Below, in pieces: positions 39,527-50,310 of a stretch of DNA of 64,000 bases. The DNA is from Xenorhabdus poinarii G6 (lineage in GTDB: Bacteria; Pseudomonadota; Gammaproteobacteria; Enterobacterales; Enterobacteriaceae). Where the stretch lies: assembly GCF_000968175.1 (NCBI RefSeq), contig NZ_FO704551.1, positions 434,001 through 498,000 on the forward strand, read 5' to 3'. The translations under genes and the position numbers were made by a program. The notes under the pieces were generated by a model. It saw only the letters and a program-made list of their open reading frames with translations, had not been told where the DNA came from and did not search any database. Positions within the stretch are counted from its first letter, which is position 1. Each line of letters begins with the position of its first letter.

Positions 39527-40831
39527 ATGCAAGTTTCTGTTGAAACAACTCAAGGCCTTGGGCGTCGTGTGTCAATCACCGTTCCTGCTGCCGATATCGA
39601 AAAAGCAGTTAATAGTGAACTGGTTAATGTAGCAAAGAAAGTCCGTGTCGATGGCTTCCGTAAGGGTAAAGTGCCAATGAAGATCGTTAAGCAGCGTTAC
39701 GGTGCTTCTGTTCTTCAGGATGTTCTGGGTGATCTGATGCAGCGCAATTTCATTAACGTGATCATTGAGCAGAAAATCAATCCAGCCGGTGCCCCAAGCT
39801 ATAAACCTGAGCAGTTTAAAGAAGGTGAAGACTTCACTTATACCGTTGAATTTGAAGTTTATCCAGAAATTGAACTGAAAGGTCTGGAAGAAATTGAAAT
39901 TGAAAAACCGGTTGTTGAAGTAAAAGAAGCCGACGTTGACAACATGCTTGATACTTTGCGTAAACAGCAGGCAACCTGGAAAGAAACCGATGAAGCGGCC
40001 ACTGCGGAAGATCGCGTGACCGTTGATTTCACGGGTACCATTGATGGTGAAGAGTTCGAAGGCGGTAAATCAACCGATTTCGTGCTGGCAATGGGTCAAG
40101 GTCGTATGATCCCTGGTTTTGAAGAGGGTGTCGTTGCTCACAAAGCAGGTGAAGAATTTACTATTGATGTCACTTTCCCTGAAGACTATCACGCAGAAAA
40201 CTTGAAAGGTAAAGCGGCGAAGTTCGCGATCAACCTGAAAAAAGTTGAACAGCGTGAACTGCCAGAACTGACTGAAGAATTCATCAAACGTTTTGGTATT
40301 GCTGACTGTACTGTTGACGGTCTGCGTGCTGAAGTTCGTAAGAACATGGAACGTGAACTGAAAAATGCTGTTCGTAACAACATCAAAACTCAGGTTTTAG
40401 ATGGCCTGGTTAAGGCGAATGAAATTGAAGTTCCTGCGGCAGTCGTTGATAGTGAAATCGATGTACTGCGTCGTCAGGCGGCTCAGCGTTTTGGCGGCAA
40501 TGAAAAACAAGCTCTGGAACTGCCACGTGAACTGTTCGAAGAGCAGGCTAAACGCCGTGTTGTTGTTGGTTTGTTGTTAGGCGAAGTGATCAGCAGCAAT
40601 GAGCTGAAAGTCGAAGAAGAGCGCGTTACTGCGTTGATCGAAGATATGGCATCAGCTTATGAAGATCCAAAAGAAGTTGTTGAATACTACGGCAAAAATA
40701 AAGAGTTAATGAACAACATTCGCAACGTTGCTCTGGAAGAGCAGGCGGTTGAACTTGTTCTGAGTAAAGCTAAAGTTTCTGAAAAAGAAGCCGGCTTCAA
40801 TGATCTTATGAACCAAAATCAACTGGCATAA
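39527..40831 (+). CDS. tig: Trigger factor
   Basis: Ribosome-bound chaperone with peptidyl-prolyl isomerase activity. 434 residues. Ribosome-binding signature [12 protein letters not shown] at about 43-54, FKBP-like domain about 155-240 with [15 protein letters not shown], and helical arms behind it. Precedes clpP-clpX-lon as usual. Confidence 0.98.
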   Translation: MQVSVETTQGLGRRVSITVPAADIEKAVNSELVNVAKKVRVDGFRKGKVPMKIVKQRYGASVLQDVLGDLMQRNFINVIIEQKINPAGAPSYKPEQFKEGEDFTYTVEFEVYPEIELKGLEEIEIEKPVVEVKEADVDNMLDTLRKQQATWKETDEAATAEDRVTVDFTGTIDGEEFEGGKSTDFVLAMGQGRMIPGFEEGVVAHKAGEEFTIDVTFPEDYHAENLKGKAAKFAINLKKVEQRELPELTEEFIKRFGIADCTVDGLRAEVRKNMERELKNAVRNNIKTQVLDGLVKANEIEVPAAVVDSEIDVLRRQAAQRFGGNEKQALELPRELFEEQAKRRVVVGLLLGEVISSNELKVEEERVTALIEDMASAYEDPKEVVEYYGKNKELMNNIRNVALEEQAVELVLSKAKVSEKEAGFNDLMNQNQLA

Positions 40832-40884
40832 GTTTCCTCTATTATTGATTGTCTGAGATGATAAGATCTCGTTTTCAATGAAGT

Positions 40885-40915
40885 AAACCCGCAGGCTATG
40901 TCTGCGGGTTTTTTT
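40885..40915 (+). terminator. Terminator of tig
   Basis: 10-bp stem AAACCCGCAG (40885-40894) / CTGCGGGTTT (40902-40911), then TTTT. Confidence 0.95.
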
Positions 40916-40921
40916 ATTGTT

Positions 40922-40949
40922 CTTGAAAAAAACAGATTTAACCTCATAT
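40922..40949 (+). promoter_or_regulatory. Sigma32-type heat-shock promoter of clpP
   Basis: -35 CTTGAAA (40922-40928), 13-bp spacer, -10 CCTCATAT (40942-40949), close to the sigma32 consensus CTTGAAA-N13-CCCCATnT. About 145 bp before the clpP start. Confidence 0.8.
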
Positions 40950-41094
40950 CCTTTCTTACTATTATGTAAAGGCTTACTACTTTTTAGAGGGGAACATCCC
41001 CTTGTTAGCTAACTTTGAATCATGGTCATCATCGCTTATCTCGAGTAGAATCAGTTATGAATGGCACCAGCGTGAGTTCTATTAGGAGACGGAA

Positions 41095-41718
41095 ATGTCA
41101 TACAGTGGCAAGCAAGATCAATATGCACCTAACATGTCTTTGGTGCCGATGGTGGTTGAACAAACGGCGCGTGGGGAGCGTGCATTTGATATTTACTCCC
41201 GCTTATTAAAAGATCGTATCATTTTTCTGACAGGGCCTGTTGAAGATCATATGGCAAACTTGATCGTTGCCCAAATGTTATTTTTGGAAGCAGAAAACCC
41301 AGAAAAAGACATTCACTTATATATCAACTCACCGGGTGGGGTGATTACCGCAGGTATGTCTATTTATGACACGATGCAGTTTATCAAACCGGATGTGAGT
41401 ACTATCTGTATGGGCCAGGCTTGTTCGATGGGGGCATTCCTGTTGACCGCTGGAGCAAAAGGTAAGCGTTTCTGTCTGCCAAATTCCAGAGTAATGATTC
41501 ACCAGCCGCTGGGAGGGTTCCAGGGTCAGGCAACTGACATTGAAATTCATGCGCAGGAAATCCTCAAAGTTAAAGCGCGTATGAATGAATTAATGGCAAA
41601 ACACACCGGGCAACCCATTGAGAAGATTGTTGAGGATACGGAGCGTGATCGTTTCTTATCAGCCGAGGAAGCCGTAGGATACGGACTGGTTGATAGTATA
41701 TTCACTCAACGTAACTAA
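41095..41718 (+). CDS. clpP: ATP-dependent Clp protease proteolytic subunit
   Basis: Serine protease forming the 14-subunit chamber. 207 residues including a short N-terminal propeptide. Catalytic triad Ser111 (GQACSMGAF), His136 (MIHQPLGG) and Asp185, the same numbering as E. coli. Followed by clpX after about 130 bp. Confidence 0.98.
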   Translation: MSYSGKQDQYAPNMSLVPMVVEQTARGERAFDIYSRLLKDRIIFLTGPVEDHMANLIVAQMLFLEAENPEKDIHLYINSPGGVITAGMSIYDTMQFIKPDVSTICMGQACSMGAFLLTAGAKGKRFCLPNSRVMIHQPLGGFQGQATDIEIHAQEILKVKARMNELMAKHTGQPIEKIVEDTERDRFLSAEEAVGYGLVDSIFTQRN

Positions 41719-41846
41719 TTATTGATAACTTTATTACTCCGATGTGAGCGTGACCTGGCGTTGACGTTAAGCTGCGGAGTAATGATAGCGTTTTTTCTGT
41801 TATGCCGGATAAACTGGGATAACAGTTCATAAAGTGAGGTTGACTG

Positions 41847-43118
41847 ATGACAGATAAGCGCAAAGACGGTTCAGGAAAGCTGCTGTATTGCTCTTTCTGC
41901 GGGAAAAGCCAACATGAAGTCCGGAAATTAATCGCCGGCCCGTCAGTGTATATCTGCGATGAATGTGTCGATTTATGTAATGACATTATTCGCGAAGAAA
42001 TTAAAGAACTGATACCACATCGTGAGCGTAGCGCATTGCCTACCCCTCATGAAATTCGCCAACATTTGGATGATTACGTTATTGGTCAGGAAACAGCGAA
42101 AAAGGTGTTAGCAGTGGCTGTTTATAACCATTACAAGAGACTACGTAATGGCGATTCCAGTAATGGTGTGGAACTTGGCAAAAGCAATATTTTGTTGATT
42201 GGCCCAACAGGTAGCGGTAAGACGTTGCTGGCAGAGACACTGGCTCGCTATTTAGATGTTCCGTTCACCATGGCGGATGCCACGACATTAACCGAAGCGG
42301 GTTATGTTGGGGAAGACGTAGAAAATATTATCCAGAAACTTCTGCAAAAATGTGACTACGATGTGCAGAAAGCACAACGTGGTATCGTTTATATTGATGA
42401 AATAGATAAAATTTCCCGCAAGTCGGATAACCCTTCAATTACTCGTGATGTATCAGGAGAAGGTGTTCAGCAGGCGCTGTTGAAACTGATTGAAGGTACT
42501 GTGGCAGCCGTTCCTCCTCAAGGTGGCCGTAAACATCCGCAACAGGAATTTTTGCAAGTTGATACGTCCAAGATCCTGTTCATCTGTGGGGGCGCATTTG
42601 CTGGTTTGGACAAAGTTGTCAGTCAGCGTTTGAATGTCCGTTCAGGGATTGGTTTTAGTGCTACAGTTAAAGGCGAATCAGAGAAAGAAACGGAAGGTGA
42701 ATTGCTGGCTCAGGTTGAACCAGAAGATTTGATTAAATTTGGGCTAATTCCTGAATTTATTGGCCGTCTTCCTGTTCTGGCAACATTGACTGAACTGAAT
42801 GAAGAAGCGCTGATTCAAATCCTACAGCAACCGAAAAATGCGTTGACTAAACAGTATCAGGCTTTGTTTAATCTCGAAGGTGTTGAACTGGAATTCAGGA
42901 AAGAAGCACTGACTGCCATCGCGAAAAAAGCCATGGCACGTAAGACGGGTGCTCGCGGCTTGCGTTCAATTGTTGAAGGCGCTTTGCTTGATACAATGTA
43001 TGACCTGCCATCAATGGAACATGTGGAAAAAGTTGTCGTTGATGAAACGGTTGTTGAAGGTCATTCCGCACCATTATTGATATATAGCAAGCCGGATGCC
43101 CAAGTTTCTGGTGAGTGA
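41847..43118 (+). CDS. clpX: Clp protease ATPase subunit ClpX
   Basis: AAA+ unfoldase that recognises SsrA-tagged and other substrates and feeds ClpP. 423 residues. Zinc-binding domain Cys15, Cys18, Cys37, Cys40; Walker A GPTGSGKT; Walker [10 protein letters not shown]; pore loop [11 protein letters not shown]-type ClpP loop reads SGIGFSA. Confidence 0.98.
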   Translation: MTDKRKDGSGKLLYCSFCGKSQHEVRKLIAGPSVYICDECVDLCNDIIREEIKELIPHRERSALPTPHEIRQHLDDYVIGQETAKKVLAVAVYNHYKRLRNGDSSNGVELGKSNILLIGPTGSGKTLLAETLARYLDVPFTMADATTLTEAGYVGEDVENIIQKLLQKCDYDVQKAQRGIVYIDEIDKISRKSDNPSITRDVSGEGVQQALLKLIEGTVAAVPPQGGRKHPQQEFLQVDTSKILFICGGAFAGLDKVVSQRLNVRSGIGFSATVKGESEKETEGELLAQVEPEDLIKFGLIPEFIGRLPVLATLTELNEEALIQILQQPKNALTKQYQALFNLEGVELEFRKEALTAIAKKAMARKTGARGLRSIVEGALLDTMYDLPSMEHVEKVVVDETVVEGHSAPLLIYSKPDAQVSGE

Positions 43119-43161
43119 AGAAAATAGGGTAGGATGTGCCGATTATCAATATGCATTAGAC

Positions 43162-43197
43162 AAAACAAAATGAGGGATTCTCCCTCATTTTGTTTTT
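43162..43197. terminator. Terminator after clpX
   Basis: Perfect 16-bp stem AAAACAAAATGAGGGA (43162-43177) / TCCCTCATTTTGTTTT (43181-43196) with a TTC loop and terminal T run. Confidence 0.95.
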
Positions 43198-43208
43198 GCA
43201 GGTATAGG

Positions 43209-43238
43209 CTATTGAATGTCAGATTCCTGTCCCCATAT
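43209..43238 (+). promoter_or_regulatory. Sigma32-type heat-shock promoter of lon
   Basis: CTATTGAA (43209-43216) and CCCCATAT (43231-43238), the latter a perfect sigma32 -10. The layout matches what I recall of the E. coli lon promoter. It is followed in the leader by a 9-bp hairpin (43262-43270 / 43277-43285). Confidence 0.85.
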
Positions 43239-43325
43239 ATTTTATATTCTTTGAAGTGAAACTCGTGAAAACCGTGTTTCACGAGATTCCTAAAACTGGC
43301 GAAAGCTAAACGAAGAGAGAGCTCT

Positions 43326-45680
43326 ATGAATCCTGAGCGTTCCGAACGCATAGAAATCCCTGTATTGCCTTTGCGTGATGTCGTGGTTTATCCACATATG
43401 GTGATCCCTCTGTTTGTTGGGCGTGAGAAATCAATTCATTGCCTGGAAGCAGCAATGGAGCATGACAAACAAGTCATGTTAGTTGCGCAAAAAGAAGCCT
43501 CTACTGATGAACCGGGAGTCAATGATCTTTTCTCCGTAGGTACAGTGGCTTCTGTTTTGCAGATGTTAAAATTGCCAGATGGCACCGTAAAAGTTCTGGT
43601 TGAAGGCTTACAGCGCGCTCGCATTACTACGTTAACAGATAATGGCGAATATTTTTATGCGCAAATAGACTACCTTGACTCCCCTGACGTTGATGAACGT
43701 GAACAAGAAGTTCTGGTAAGAACGGCGATTAATCAGTTTGAAAGTTATATCAAACTGAATAAAAAGATCCCACCAGAAGTGTTGACATCGTTACACAATA
43801 TTGAAGATGCGGCAAAGTTGGCCGATACCATTGCCGCTCATATGCCTTTGAAAATCAATGACAAGCAGACAGTTTTAGAAATGTCTAATGTGATTGAACG
43901 CATTGAATATCTGATAGCCATGATGGAATCAGAAATCGATCTGCTACAGGTAGAAAAACGTATCCGTAATCGCGTGAAAAAACAGATGGAAAAAAGCCAA
44001 CGCGAGTACTACCTGAATGAGCAAATGAAAGCGATCCAAAAAGAGTTGGGCGAGATGGATGATGCGCCTGATGAAAATGAGACGCTTAGACGTAAGATCG
44101 AAGAAGCGAAAATGCCGAAAGAGGCACGTGAAAAAGCTGAAGCTGAGTTGCAGAAACTAAAAATGATGTCTCCGATGTCAGCAGAAGCAACGGTTGTTCG
44201 TAGCTACATTGATTGGATGGCGCAAGTTCCTTGGGTATCACGTAGTAAGGTGAAAAAAGATTTAGTCAAAGCCCAGGAAGTGTTGGATACAGACCATTAT
44301 GGGTTGGAGCGCGTTAAAGATCGTATCCTTGAATATCTTGCGGTACAAAGCCGTGTCAGCAAGATCAAAGGGCCAATACTCTGCTTAGTAGGGCCTCCTG
44401 GTGTGGGTAAAACTTCATTAGGCCGTTCTATCGCACGTGCAACAGGGCGTAAATATGTTCGTATGGCCTTGGGCGGCGTACGTGATGAAGCAGAAATTCG
44501 TGGGCATCGCCGTACCTATATTGGTTCAATGCCGGGCAAATTAATCCAGAAGATGTCTAAAATCGGGGTTAAAAATCCCCTGTTTTTATTGGATGAAATT
44601 GACAAGATGTCATCCGATATGCGTGGTGATCCCGCTTCAGCTTTGTTGGAAGTGCTTGATCCTGAGCAAAATGTGGCATTTAACGATCACTATCTTGAAG
44701 TGGATTATGATCTCTCTGATGTCATGTTCGTGGCAACGTCTAACTCTATGAATATTCCTGCCCCATTGCTGGATCGTATGGAAGTCATTCGTTTATCGGG
44801 TTATACCGAAGATGAAAAACTGAACATTGCTAAACGTCATCTATTGCCAAAACAGATCGAGCGTAATGCGTTGAAAGCTGGTGAATTGACGATAGATGAT
44901 GGTGCCATTATTGGTATTATCCGCTATTACACTCGTGAGGCTGGCGTTCGTAGTCTGGAGCGTGAACTCTCTAAATTGTGTCGTAAAGCGGTCAAAGCCT
45001 TACTGATGGATAAGAAAATTAAGCACATTGAGATCAATGCAGATAATTTGAAAAACTATCTGGGTGTGCAGAAAGTGGATTATGGTCGTGCTGATACAGA
45101 AAACCGGGTTGGTCAGGTAACAGGTCTAGCGTGGACGGAAGTTGGCGGCGACTTGCTGACGGTTGAAACAGCCAGCGTGCCGGGTAAAGGTAAATTGACT
45201 TATACCGGTTCATTAGGCGAAGTGATGCAGGAATCTATTCAGGCAGCGTTAACCGTTGTGCGGGCTCGTGCTGACAAACTGGGTATCAGTGCCGATTTCC
45301 ATGAAAAACGCGATATTCATGTTCATGTACCGGAAGGGGCGACACCAAAAGATGGCCCAAGTGCCGGGATTGCAATGTGTACAGCATTGGTTTCTTGCCT
45401 GACGGGAAATCCAGTGCGTGCTGATGTCGCCATGACGGGGGAAATTACTCTGCGTGGTTTGGTTCTGCCAATTGGTGGCCTGAAAGAAAAATTGCTGGCA
45501 GCCCATCGTGGGGGAATTAAAACAGTTTTGATCCCCGATGATAATAAGCGCGATCTGGAAGAGATCCCGCAGAATGTGATCCAAGATTTGCAGATCCATC
45601 CGGTTAAGCGCATAGAGGATGTGTTATCTATCGCGTTACAGGAACCGACATTTGGTGCAGAAGTCGTCTCCTTAAAATAG
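43326..45680 (+). CDS. lon: ATP-dependent protease Lon
   Basis: Soluble AAA+ serine protease degrading misfolded and regulatory proteins. 784 residues, as in E. coli. N-terminal substrate domain (to about 300), Walker A GPPGVGKT near 356, Walker B LFLLDEIDKM, and C-terminal Ser/Lys dyad with catalytic serine in PKDGPSAGI and lysine in GGLKEKLLAA. Confidence 0.98.
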   Translation: MNPERSERIEIPVLPLRDVVVYPHMVIPLFVGREKSIHCLEAAMEHDKQVMLVAQKEASTDEPGVNDLFSVGTVASVLQMLKLPDGTVKVLVEGLQRARITTLTDNGEYFYAQIDYLDSPDVDEREQEVLVRTAINQFESYIKLNKKIPPEVLTSLHNIEDAAKLADTIAAHMPLKINDKQTVLEMSNVIERIEYLIAMMESEIDLLQVEKRIRNRVKKQMEKSQREYYLNEQMKAIQKELGEMDDAPDENETLRRKIEEAKMPKEAREKAEAELQKLKMMSPMSAEATVVRSYIDWMAQVPWVSRSKVKKDLVKAQEVLDTDHYGLERVKDRILEYLAVQSRVSKIKGPILCLVGPPGVGKTSLGRSIARATGRKYVRMALGGVRDEAEIRGHRRTYIGSMPGKLIQKMSKIGVKNPLFLLDEIDKMSSDMRGDPASALLEVLDPEQNVAFNDHYLEVDYDLSDVMFVATSNSMNIPAPLLDRMEVIRLSGYTEDEKLNIAKRHLLPKQIERNALKAGELTIDDGAIIGIIRYYTREAGVRSLERELSKLCRKAVKALLMDKKIKHIEINADNLKNYLGVQKVDYGRADTENRVGQVTGLAWTEVGGDLLTVETASVPGKGKLTYTGSLGEVMQESIQAALTVVRARADKLGISADFHEKRDIHVHVPEGATPKDGPSAGIAMCTALVSCLTGNPVRADVAMTGEITLRGLVLPIGGLKEKLLAAHRGGIKTVLIPDDNKRDLEEIPQNVIQDLQIHPVKRIEDVLSIALQEPTFGAEVVSLK

Positions 45681-45716
45681 TAAAAAGTGAGTGGCTTAAG
45701 CGCTGTATATAAAATT

Positions 45717-45757
45717 AAGGTTGGCAAGTCAATTCATACTTGTCGGCCTTTTTTTAT
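45717..45757 (+). terminator. Terminator of lon
   Basis: 13-bp stem 45717-45729 / 45738-45750 (three G-U pairs), loop of 8, then a T run. Confidence 0.9.
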
Positions 45758-45917
45758 GCCATGAAGTTAGATTCATCTGATTATCTGCTTAAATATTTTG
45801 CTGTTCCATGATTTCTTGCTAATACTGGAAAGGATTGATGTGGCGGTATAACCAATGTGTTATTCGTTATAAATCGATTTCCGTTATGATAGTAAAACTA
45901 AAATGGGGATGATAAGA

Positions 45918-46193
45918 GTGAATAAGTCACAACTGATCGACAAAATTGCGGCTGATGTCAACATTTCTAAAGCAGCAGCCGGACGTGTAGTAGATGCATT
46001 CATTTCTTCAGTATCTGGTGCATTGAAAGACAGTGATGATGTCGTTTTAGTGGGGTTCGGTACGTTCACGGTGCGTGAACGTGCAGCACGTACAGGACGC
46101 AACCCTCAGACTGGCAAGGAAATCAAGATCGCAGCGGCAAAAGTACCGGCTTTCCGTGCTGGAAAGGGGTTGAAAGACGCTGTTAATGGTTAA
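45918..46193 (+). CDS. hupB: DNA-binding protein HU-beta
   Basis: Nucleoid-associated histone-like protein, 91 residues. Start taken at GTG giving [14 protein letters not shown], the invariant N-terminus; an ATG nine bases upstream is in frame but not family-like. DNA-bending arm [14 protein letters not shown] is intact. Confidence 0.97.
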   Translation: MNKSQLIDKIAADVNISKAAAGRVVDAFISSVSGALKDSDDVVLVGFGTFTVRERAARTGRNPQTGKEIKIAAAKVPAFRAGKGLKDAVNG

Positions 46194-46271
46194 TCCATAA
46201 AAAAACAGGCCTTAGTTTTCGTTATTGGGATAAACTTCAACTGACTAGGGCGTATTGATAGTCTAGAATAT

Positions 46272-46302
46272 AAGCGCATCAATCAATTGATGCGCTTTTT
46301 TT
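46272..46302 (+). terminator. Terminator of hupB
   Basis: 12-bp perfect stem AAGCGCATCAAT (46272-46283) / ATTGATGCGCTT (46286-46297) and a T run. Confidence 0.95.
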
Positions 46303-46368
46303 CTCTTAACGTATGAATTAGCGTAATATGACAGTTTCTTTTTCACTAAAGCGGAGTTTTACGTCTTT

Positions 46369-48249
46369 ATGATGGACAACCTACGCACGGCGGCGAACGG
46401 TCCTGTGCTCAAAATTGTGTTGGCTCTAATTATCCTGACTTTCTTAGTAACGGGTGTCACAGGTTACCTGTCAAGCGAAAGTGGTAGTTATGCTGCCAAA
46501 GTGAATGGCCAAACCATTAGTCGTGCTCAGCTGGAGCAGGCATTTTTACAAGAAAAAAATGCGGAGCAGGAGAAGCTGGGAGATAAGTTTTCAACTTTGT
46601 TAAACGATGAAAAGGGGCTACAACAGCTTCGTCTCCAGGTATTGGAAAAACTTATCAATGCTATTTTGGTTGAACAATATGCCCATAAGCTGGGTTTATC
46701 AGCCAGTGATGAGCAAGTTGCGCAGGAGATACGTAATCTATCATTTCTCCAGACTGATGGGCAATTTGACAACAAAAAATATCAGGAATACCTCAACCTA
46801 CTTGCCCGTTCAAATGTCAGTCCTGATCATTTTGCCGAACAGATCCGTCAGGATCTGATTACTCGTCAATTTGAGCAAATTCTTATTGGTGCAGAAATTG
46901 CGTTACCGACAGAAATCAGACAAGAAGTCGCCCTTTTTCTTCAAGAAAGGACGGTGCGTCTTGCTACGCTTAAACTGAAATCCATTGAAGCGACGCAAAC
47001 AGTGACCGATGAAGAGCTGAAAAACTACTATGACGCGAACAGTAAGCACTTTACTGTGCCAGAAAAAGTCAAAGTCAGTTATATCAAAATGGATGCAGCT
47101 AATGAGATGAAGAATGTCACGATCTCTGATGCCGATATTGAACAGTATTACAAAGATAACTTGTCGAAATATACGAAGCCTGAACAGAAAAAGTACAGTT
47201 TGATTCAACTGGCTTCAAATTCTGCGGCTAAATCAGTGTTGGAGGCGTTAAAGAAAGGCGCTGATTTTAGTCAACTGGCAGCGGAAAAATCGACAGATAA
47301 ATTTTCTGCTCAAAAAGGCGGTGATCTTGGCTGGATGGACGATAATGCGCTGCCTAATGAGCTTATCTCAGCCAATTTGATTCAGAAAGGGCAACTTTCA
47401 GATGTGATTAAATTATCGGGTGGATATGCAATTTTCCGTTTGGATGATATTAAACCTCAGGAAATTAAGCCATTAGCTGATATGCACGCTGAAATAGAAA
47501 AAACGGTTAAGCAGGAAAAAGCGATTGATGCGTTCTATGCGTTACAGAGAAAAGTCGGAGATGCGGCAGCCAATGATAATGAATCGTTGACCGCAGCAGA
47601 AAAAGCAGCGGGTTATCAGGCGGTGACGACTGACTGGTTTGATCGCGATCATGTTCCTGTTGACATTAATTTCAGTCAAGTTGTTCAGGCCATTTTCTCG
47701 GACAATTTGATTGATGATAAGGGCGCCACAGGCATTAACTCTGATGTGATTTCGGTGGAAGGCAATAGCGCTTTTATAGTGCGTGTTGACGATGTTAAAC
47801 CTGAAACCATCCAGCCGTTTGAACAGGCAAAAACGGAAATAGCTGAATTGGTGAAACGCCAGAAAGCGGAAAAACAACTTCAGCTTGAAAGTGAAAAATT
47901 ACTGGTTGCTTTGAAAGAAGGTAAAGGTGAGCCAGCATTGAAAGCCGCTGGTATTGAGTTTACACAACCTACCGTGATGAAAAATATGTTCCAAGCGAAC
48001 CAGGTTACCGATGTGGCATTTACGTTACCTCATCCGAAAGAGGGTAAACCGGTATATGGATTAGCTCAGGATGAATCGGGTAATGCGGTGCTGATTCAAT
48101 TGGATAAAGTCGTTCCTGGCGCTGTGACAGATGAACAACTCAAACAATATCAGGTGAGTTATCAGTATCAGACGGGGGCGAGCATGTTGGCGTCGCTAAT
48201 AGCAAATTTGCGTGATAATGCGGATATTAAATTCGGACAGATTGAATAA
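46369..48249 (+). CDS. ppiD: Periplasmic folding chaperone PpiD
   Basis: Inner-membrane-anchored SurA-like chaperone near SecYEG. 626 residues; one N-terminal membrane segment (about 14-32), SurA-type chaperone regions, and a parvulin-like domain around 265-355 (inactive as an isomerase in E. coli). Starts MMDNLRTAANG as in E. coli. Confidence 0.97.
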   Translation: MMDNLRTAANGPVLKIVLALIILTFLVTGVTGYLSSESGSYAAKVNGQTISRAQLEQAFLQEKNAEQEKLGDKFSTLLNDEKGLQQLRLQVLEKLINAILVEQYAHKLGLSASDEQVAQEIRNLSFLQTDGQFDNKKYQEYLNLLARSNVSPDHFAEQIRQDLITRQFEQILIGAEIALPTEIRQEVALFLQERTVRLATLKLKSIEATQTVTDEELKNYYDANSKHFTVPEKVKVSYIKMDAANEMKNVTISDADIEQYYKDNLSKYTKPEQKKYSLIQLASNSAAKSVLEALKKGADFSQLAAEKSTDKFSAQKGGDLGWMDDNALPNELISANLIQKGQLSDVIKLSGGYAIFRLDDIKPQEIKPLADMHAEIEKTVKQEKAIDAFYALQRKVGDAAANDNESLTAAEKAAGYQAVTTDWFDRDHVPVDINFSQVVQAIFSDNLIDDKGATGINSDVISVEGNSAFIVRVDDVKPETIQPFEQAKTEIAELVKRQKAEKQLQLESEKLLVALKEGKGEPALKAAGIEFTQPTVMKNMFQANQVTDVAFTLPHPKEGKPVYGLAQDESGNAVLIQLDKVVPGAVTDEQLKQYQVSYQYQTGASMLASLIANLRDNADIKFGQIE

Positions 48250-48291
48250 AGTTGCGAAGCTACTCACATCTGTTCTTGCAAAATCGTAATT

Positions 48292-48318
48292 AAAAAAGGC
48301 CACTTTGGTGGCCTTTCG
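48292..48318 (+). terminator. Terminator of ppiD
   Basis: 9-bp stem AAAGGCCAC (48295-48303) / GTGGCCTTT (48308-48316); short T tail. The same stem sequence recurs after acrB. Confidence 0.75.
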
Positions 48319-48397
48319 CATATTTGAATTTTGCCTATTGTCCAGAAATAGGGTTGTGGCTATCTTGCTTTCACCAACAAAATATAGAGGGATTTAT

Positions 48398-48802
48398 ATG
48401 AAATATTTCAGGATATTATTCAATTCAATCGTTATGGCATTGTGTATTAGTGTGCCGTTATCTAATGCTGCTACAGTCAATGAACCTGCTGATAAAATAG
48501 TAAAACCATCTATTGGTCAGCAAAAAACCACTATTGAGGGTAGTAATACAAAAGAGCATGATAAAAAGGATGGGGTACAAGTTTCAGCTCAGCAGATACA
48601 AAAGAAGGGAACTCTTAACATCAATACGGCAACTGCTGAAGAATTAGCCAAAGAACTCAATGGAGTTGGCGCTAAAAAAGCGCAGGCGATTATTGAGTAT
48701 CGTGAAAAATATGGCCCTTTTACAACCATAGAACAATTGCAGGAAGTTCAAGGTATTGGTCCTATGTTTATAGAAAAAAATCGGGATAAGTTAACCCATT
48801 AA
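48398..48802 (+). CDS. ybaV: ComEA-like helix-hairpin-helix protein YbaV
   Basis: 134 residues: signal peptide (about 1-24), a linker of about 45 residues and two helix-hairpin-helix motifs (LNGVGAKKAQAII and VQGIGPMFI) typical of ComEA DNA-binding domains. Start chosen for the AGAGGGA site; the longer frame overlaps the ppiD terminator. Function in enterobacteria is unproven. The stop codon begins a TAAGCGTTAGG motif shared with the brnQ stop. Confidence 0.93.
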   Translation: MKYFRILFNSIVMALCISVPLSNAATVNEPADKIVKPSIGQQKTTIEGSNTKEHDKKDGVQVSAQQIQKKGTLNINTATAEELAKELNGVGAKKAQAIIEYREKYGPFTTIEQLQEVQGIGPMFIEKNRDKLTH

Positions 48803-48820
48803 GCGTTAGGCCCTCTTGTG

Positions 48821-48862
48821 TTGTACGTAAGAAATTGTACGTAATAAATTATACGTAGGAAA
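48821..48862. repeat. Three tandem 14-bp repeats after ybaV
   Basis: TTGTACGTAAGAAA, TTGTACGTAATAAA, TTATACGTAGGAAA in direct succession (48821-48834, 48835-48848, 48849-48862). Between ybaV and fadM. Confidence 0.9.
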
Positions 48863-48979
48863 TTTATCAAGGGGGCTGTGATATTGATCAAGAATAATTC
48901 ATTAAACACTATTGTTATTAAATTGTTTTGCTATTGTTACACCTAACCTGGTCGGATGAGTTTAAAGGAAAAAATAGCA

Positions 48980-49387
48980 ATGAGTACGATTATCAAAGTT
49001 AGGGGTTACCATATTGATCTTTTCCAACACGTCAATAATGCCCGCTATTTGGAATTTTTGGAGGCTGCTCGTTGGGACTTACTGACTGAAGATGACACAT
49101 TGGCATGGTTAAATCATAAAAATATTGGTTTTGTTGTGGTGAACATTAATATTAATTATCGTCATCCCGCTGTAATGGGCGACGAACTCGAAGTGACATC
49201 GTCTATGCAAGAATTGCGTAATAAAAGTGGTACATTTTTTCAGGAAATTGTCCGTAGGCGTGATAATCGAATTATTGCTGATGCTTTAACGACATTTGTC
49301 TGTATTGACCTGAAAACGCAAAAAACCTTGGTTTTAGAAGGTGAATTACGCAAAAGAATGGAAGACTATAAATACCATACTGAATAA
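48980..49387 (+). CDS. fadM: Acyl-CoA thioesterase FadM (YbaW)
   Basis: Hot-dog-fold thioesterase acting on long-chain acyl-CoA in beta-oxidation. 135 residues from ATG 48980, matching the family N-terminus (TIIKVRGYHID); an upstream ATG at 48956 adds eight residues. Active-site region DLFQHVNNARYLEFLE is intact. With tesB decayed, this is the only thioesterase seen intact in the window. Confidence 0.94.
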   Translation: MSTIIKVRGYHIDLFQHVNNARYLEFLEAARWDLLTEDDTLAWLNHKNIGFVVVNININYRHPAVMGDELEVTSSMQELRNKSGTFFQEIVRRRDNRIIADALTTFVCIDLKTQKTLVLEGELRKRMEDYKYHTE

Positions 49388-49524
49388 AGAGAGTGAATAA
49401 CTATATGGGTATTCTTTAAACCACTATTTTATCAAATAGCACTGATAGTGCAGCGCGGTGACAAGGGAATGGATTTAAGTCTGCAAACAGTAAAGTCAAT
49501 GATGAGTGAAATAACCGTGATGAA

Positions 49525-49549
49525 ATGAGAGGTTTGTAGAACCTCTCAT
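49525..49549. terminator. Hairpin between fadM and queC
   Basis: 10-bp stem ATGAGAGGTT (49525-49534) / AACCTCTCAT (49540-49549), loop of 5, between convergent genes. Confidence 0.65.
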
Positions 49550-49579
49550 CGATAGTATTAATTAAATAAAAGGTGATGA

Positions 49580-50278
49580 TTAACTTAGGTGTGTTTTGAA
49601 TTTCATTGCTAACATAATGCTCTGGGTATTATCTAAATAATGTTTTAATCCTTTAGCCCTAAGATGACAAGCAGCACATTCACCACATCCATCACCCTGA
49701 ATACCGTTATAACAAGTAAGCGTTTGATTGCGGACAAAATCCAGTTTTTGGTAATAGTCTGCCAATGCCCATGTTTCCGCTTTGTTTAACCACATGAGAG
49801 GCGTTTCGAAACGAAGATCGCGGGCAATACCAAGGCTGACTGCTTTGTTAAGCGCTTTGACAAATTCATCACGGCAATCCGGGTAGCCCGAAAAATCAGT
49901 TTCACAAACGCCAGTAATAACGGCTTCTGCCTCAACCTGATAAGCATAAATTGCTGCCAGAGTTAAAAATAAGATATTACGGCCAGGCACAAATGTACTT
50001 GGGAGGCCGCTTTTTTCACTTTCGCTGAAATCGGGGATGGGGATATTGTCTCTTGTCAGGCTACTGATTGCGAGTTCATTCAATAAAGTCACATCAAGTA
50101 CTTTGTGGGCGGTGGCGCCCAGTTCTTTGCTTATCCGACAAGCGACATCAATCTCTGCACGGTGATGCTGTCCGTAATCGAAGGTGACACAGTGAACTTC
50201 ATCATATTGACGGAGTGCCTGAATTAAACAAGTGGTGGAATCTTGCCCACCACTGAATACAACAACGGCTCGTTTCAT
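49580..50278 (-). CDS. queC: 7-cyano-7-deazaguanine synthase QueC
   Basis: ATP-dependent conversion of carboxydeazaguanine to preQ0 in queuosine synthesis. 232 residues. PP-loop FSGGQDSTT (8-16) and zinc cysteines Cys189, Cys198, Cys201, Cys204. Provides precursor for QueA/Tgt at the left of the window. Confidence 0.98.
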   Translation of the reverse strand: MKRAVVVFSGGQDSTTCLIQALRQYDEVHCVTFDYGQHHRAEIDVACRISKELGATAHKVLDVTLLNELAISSLTRDNIPIPDFSESEKSGLPSTFVPGRNILFLTLAAIYAYQVEAEAVITGVCETDFSGYPDCRDEFVKALNKAVSLGIARDLRFETPLMWLNKAETWALADYYQKLDFVRNQTLTCYNGIQGDGCGECAACHLRAKGLKHYLDNTQSIMLAMKFKTHLS

Positions 50279-50310
50279 GATAACTACCTCTTTAAACTTA
50301 AGGAGATATG

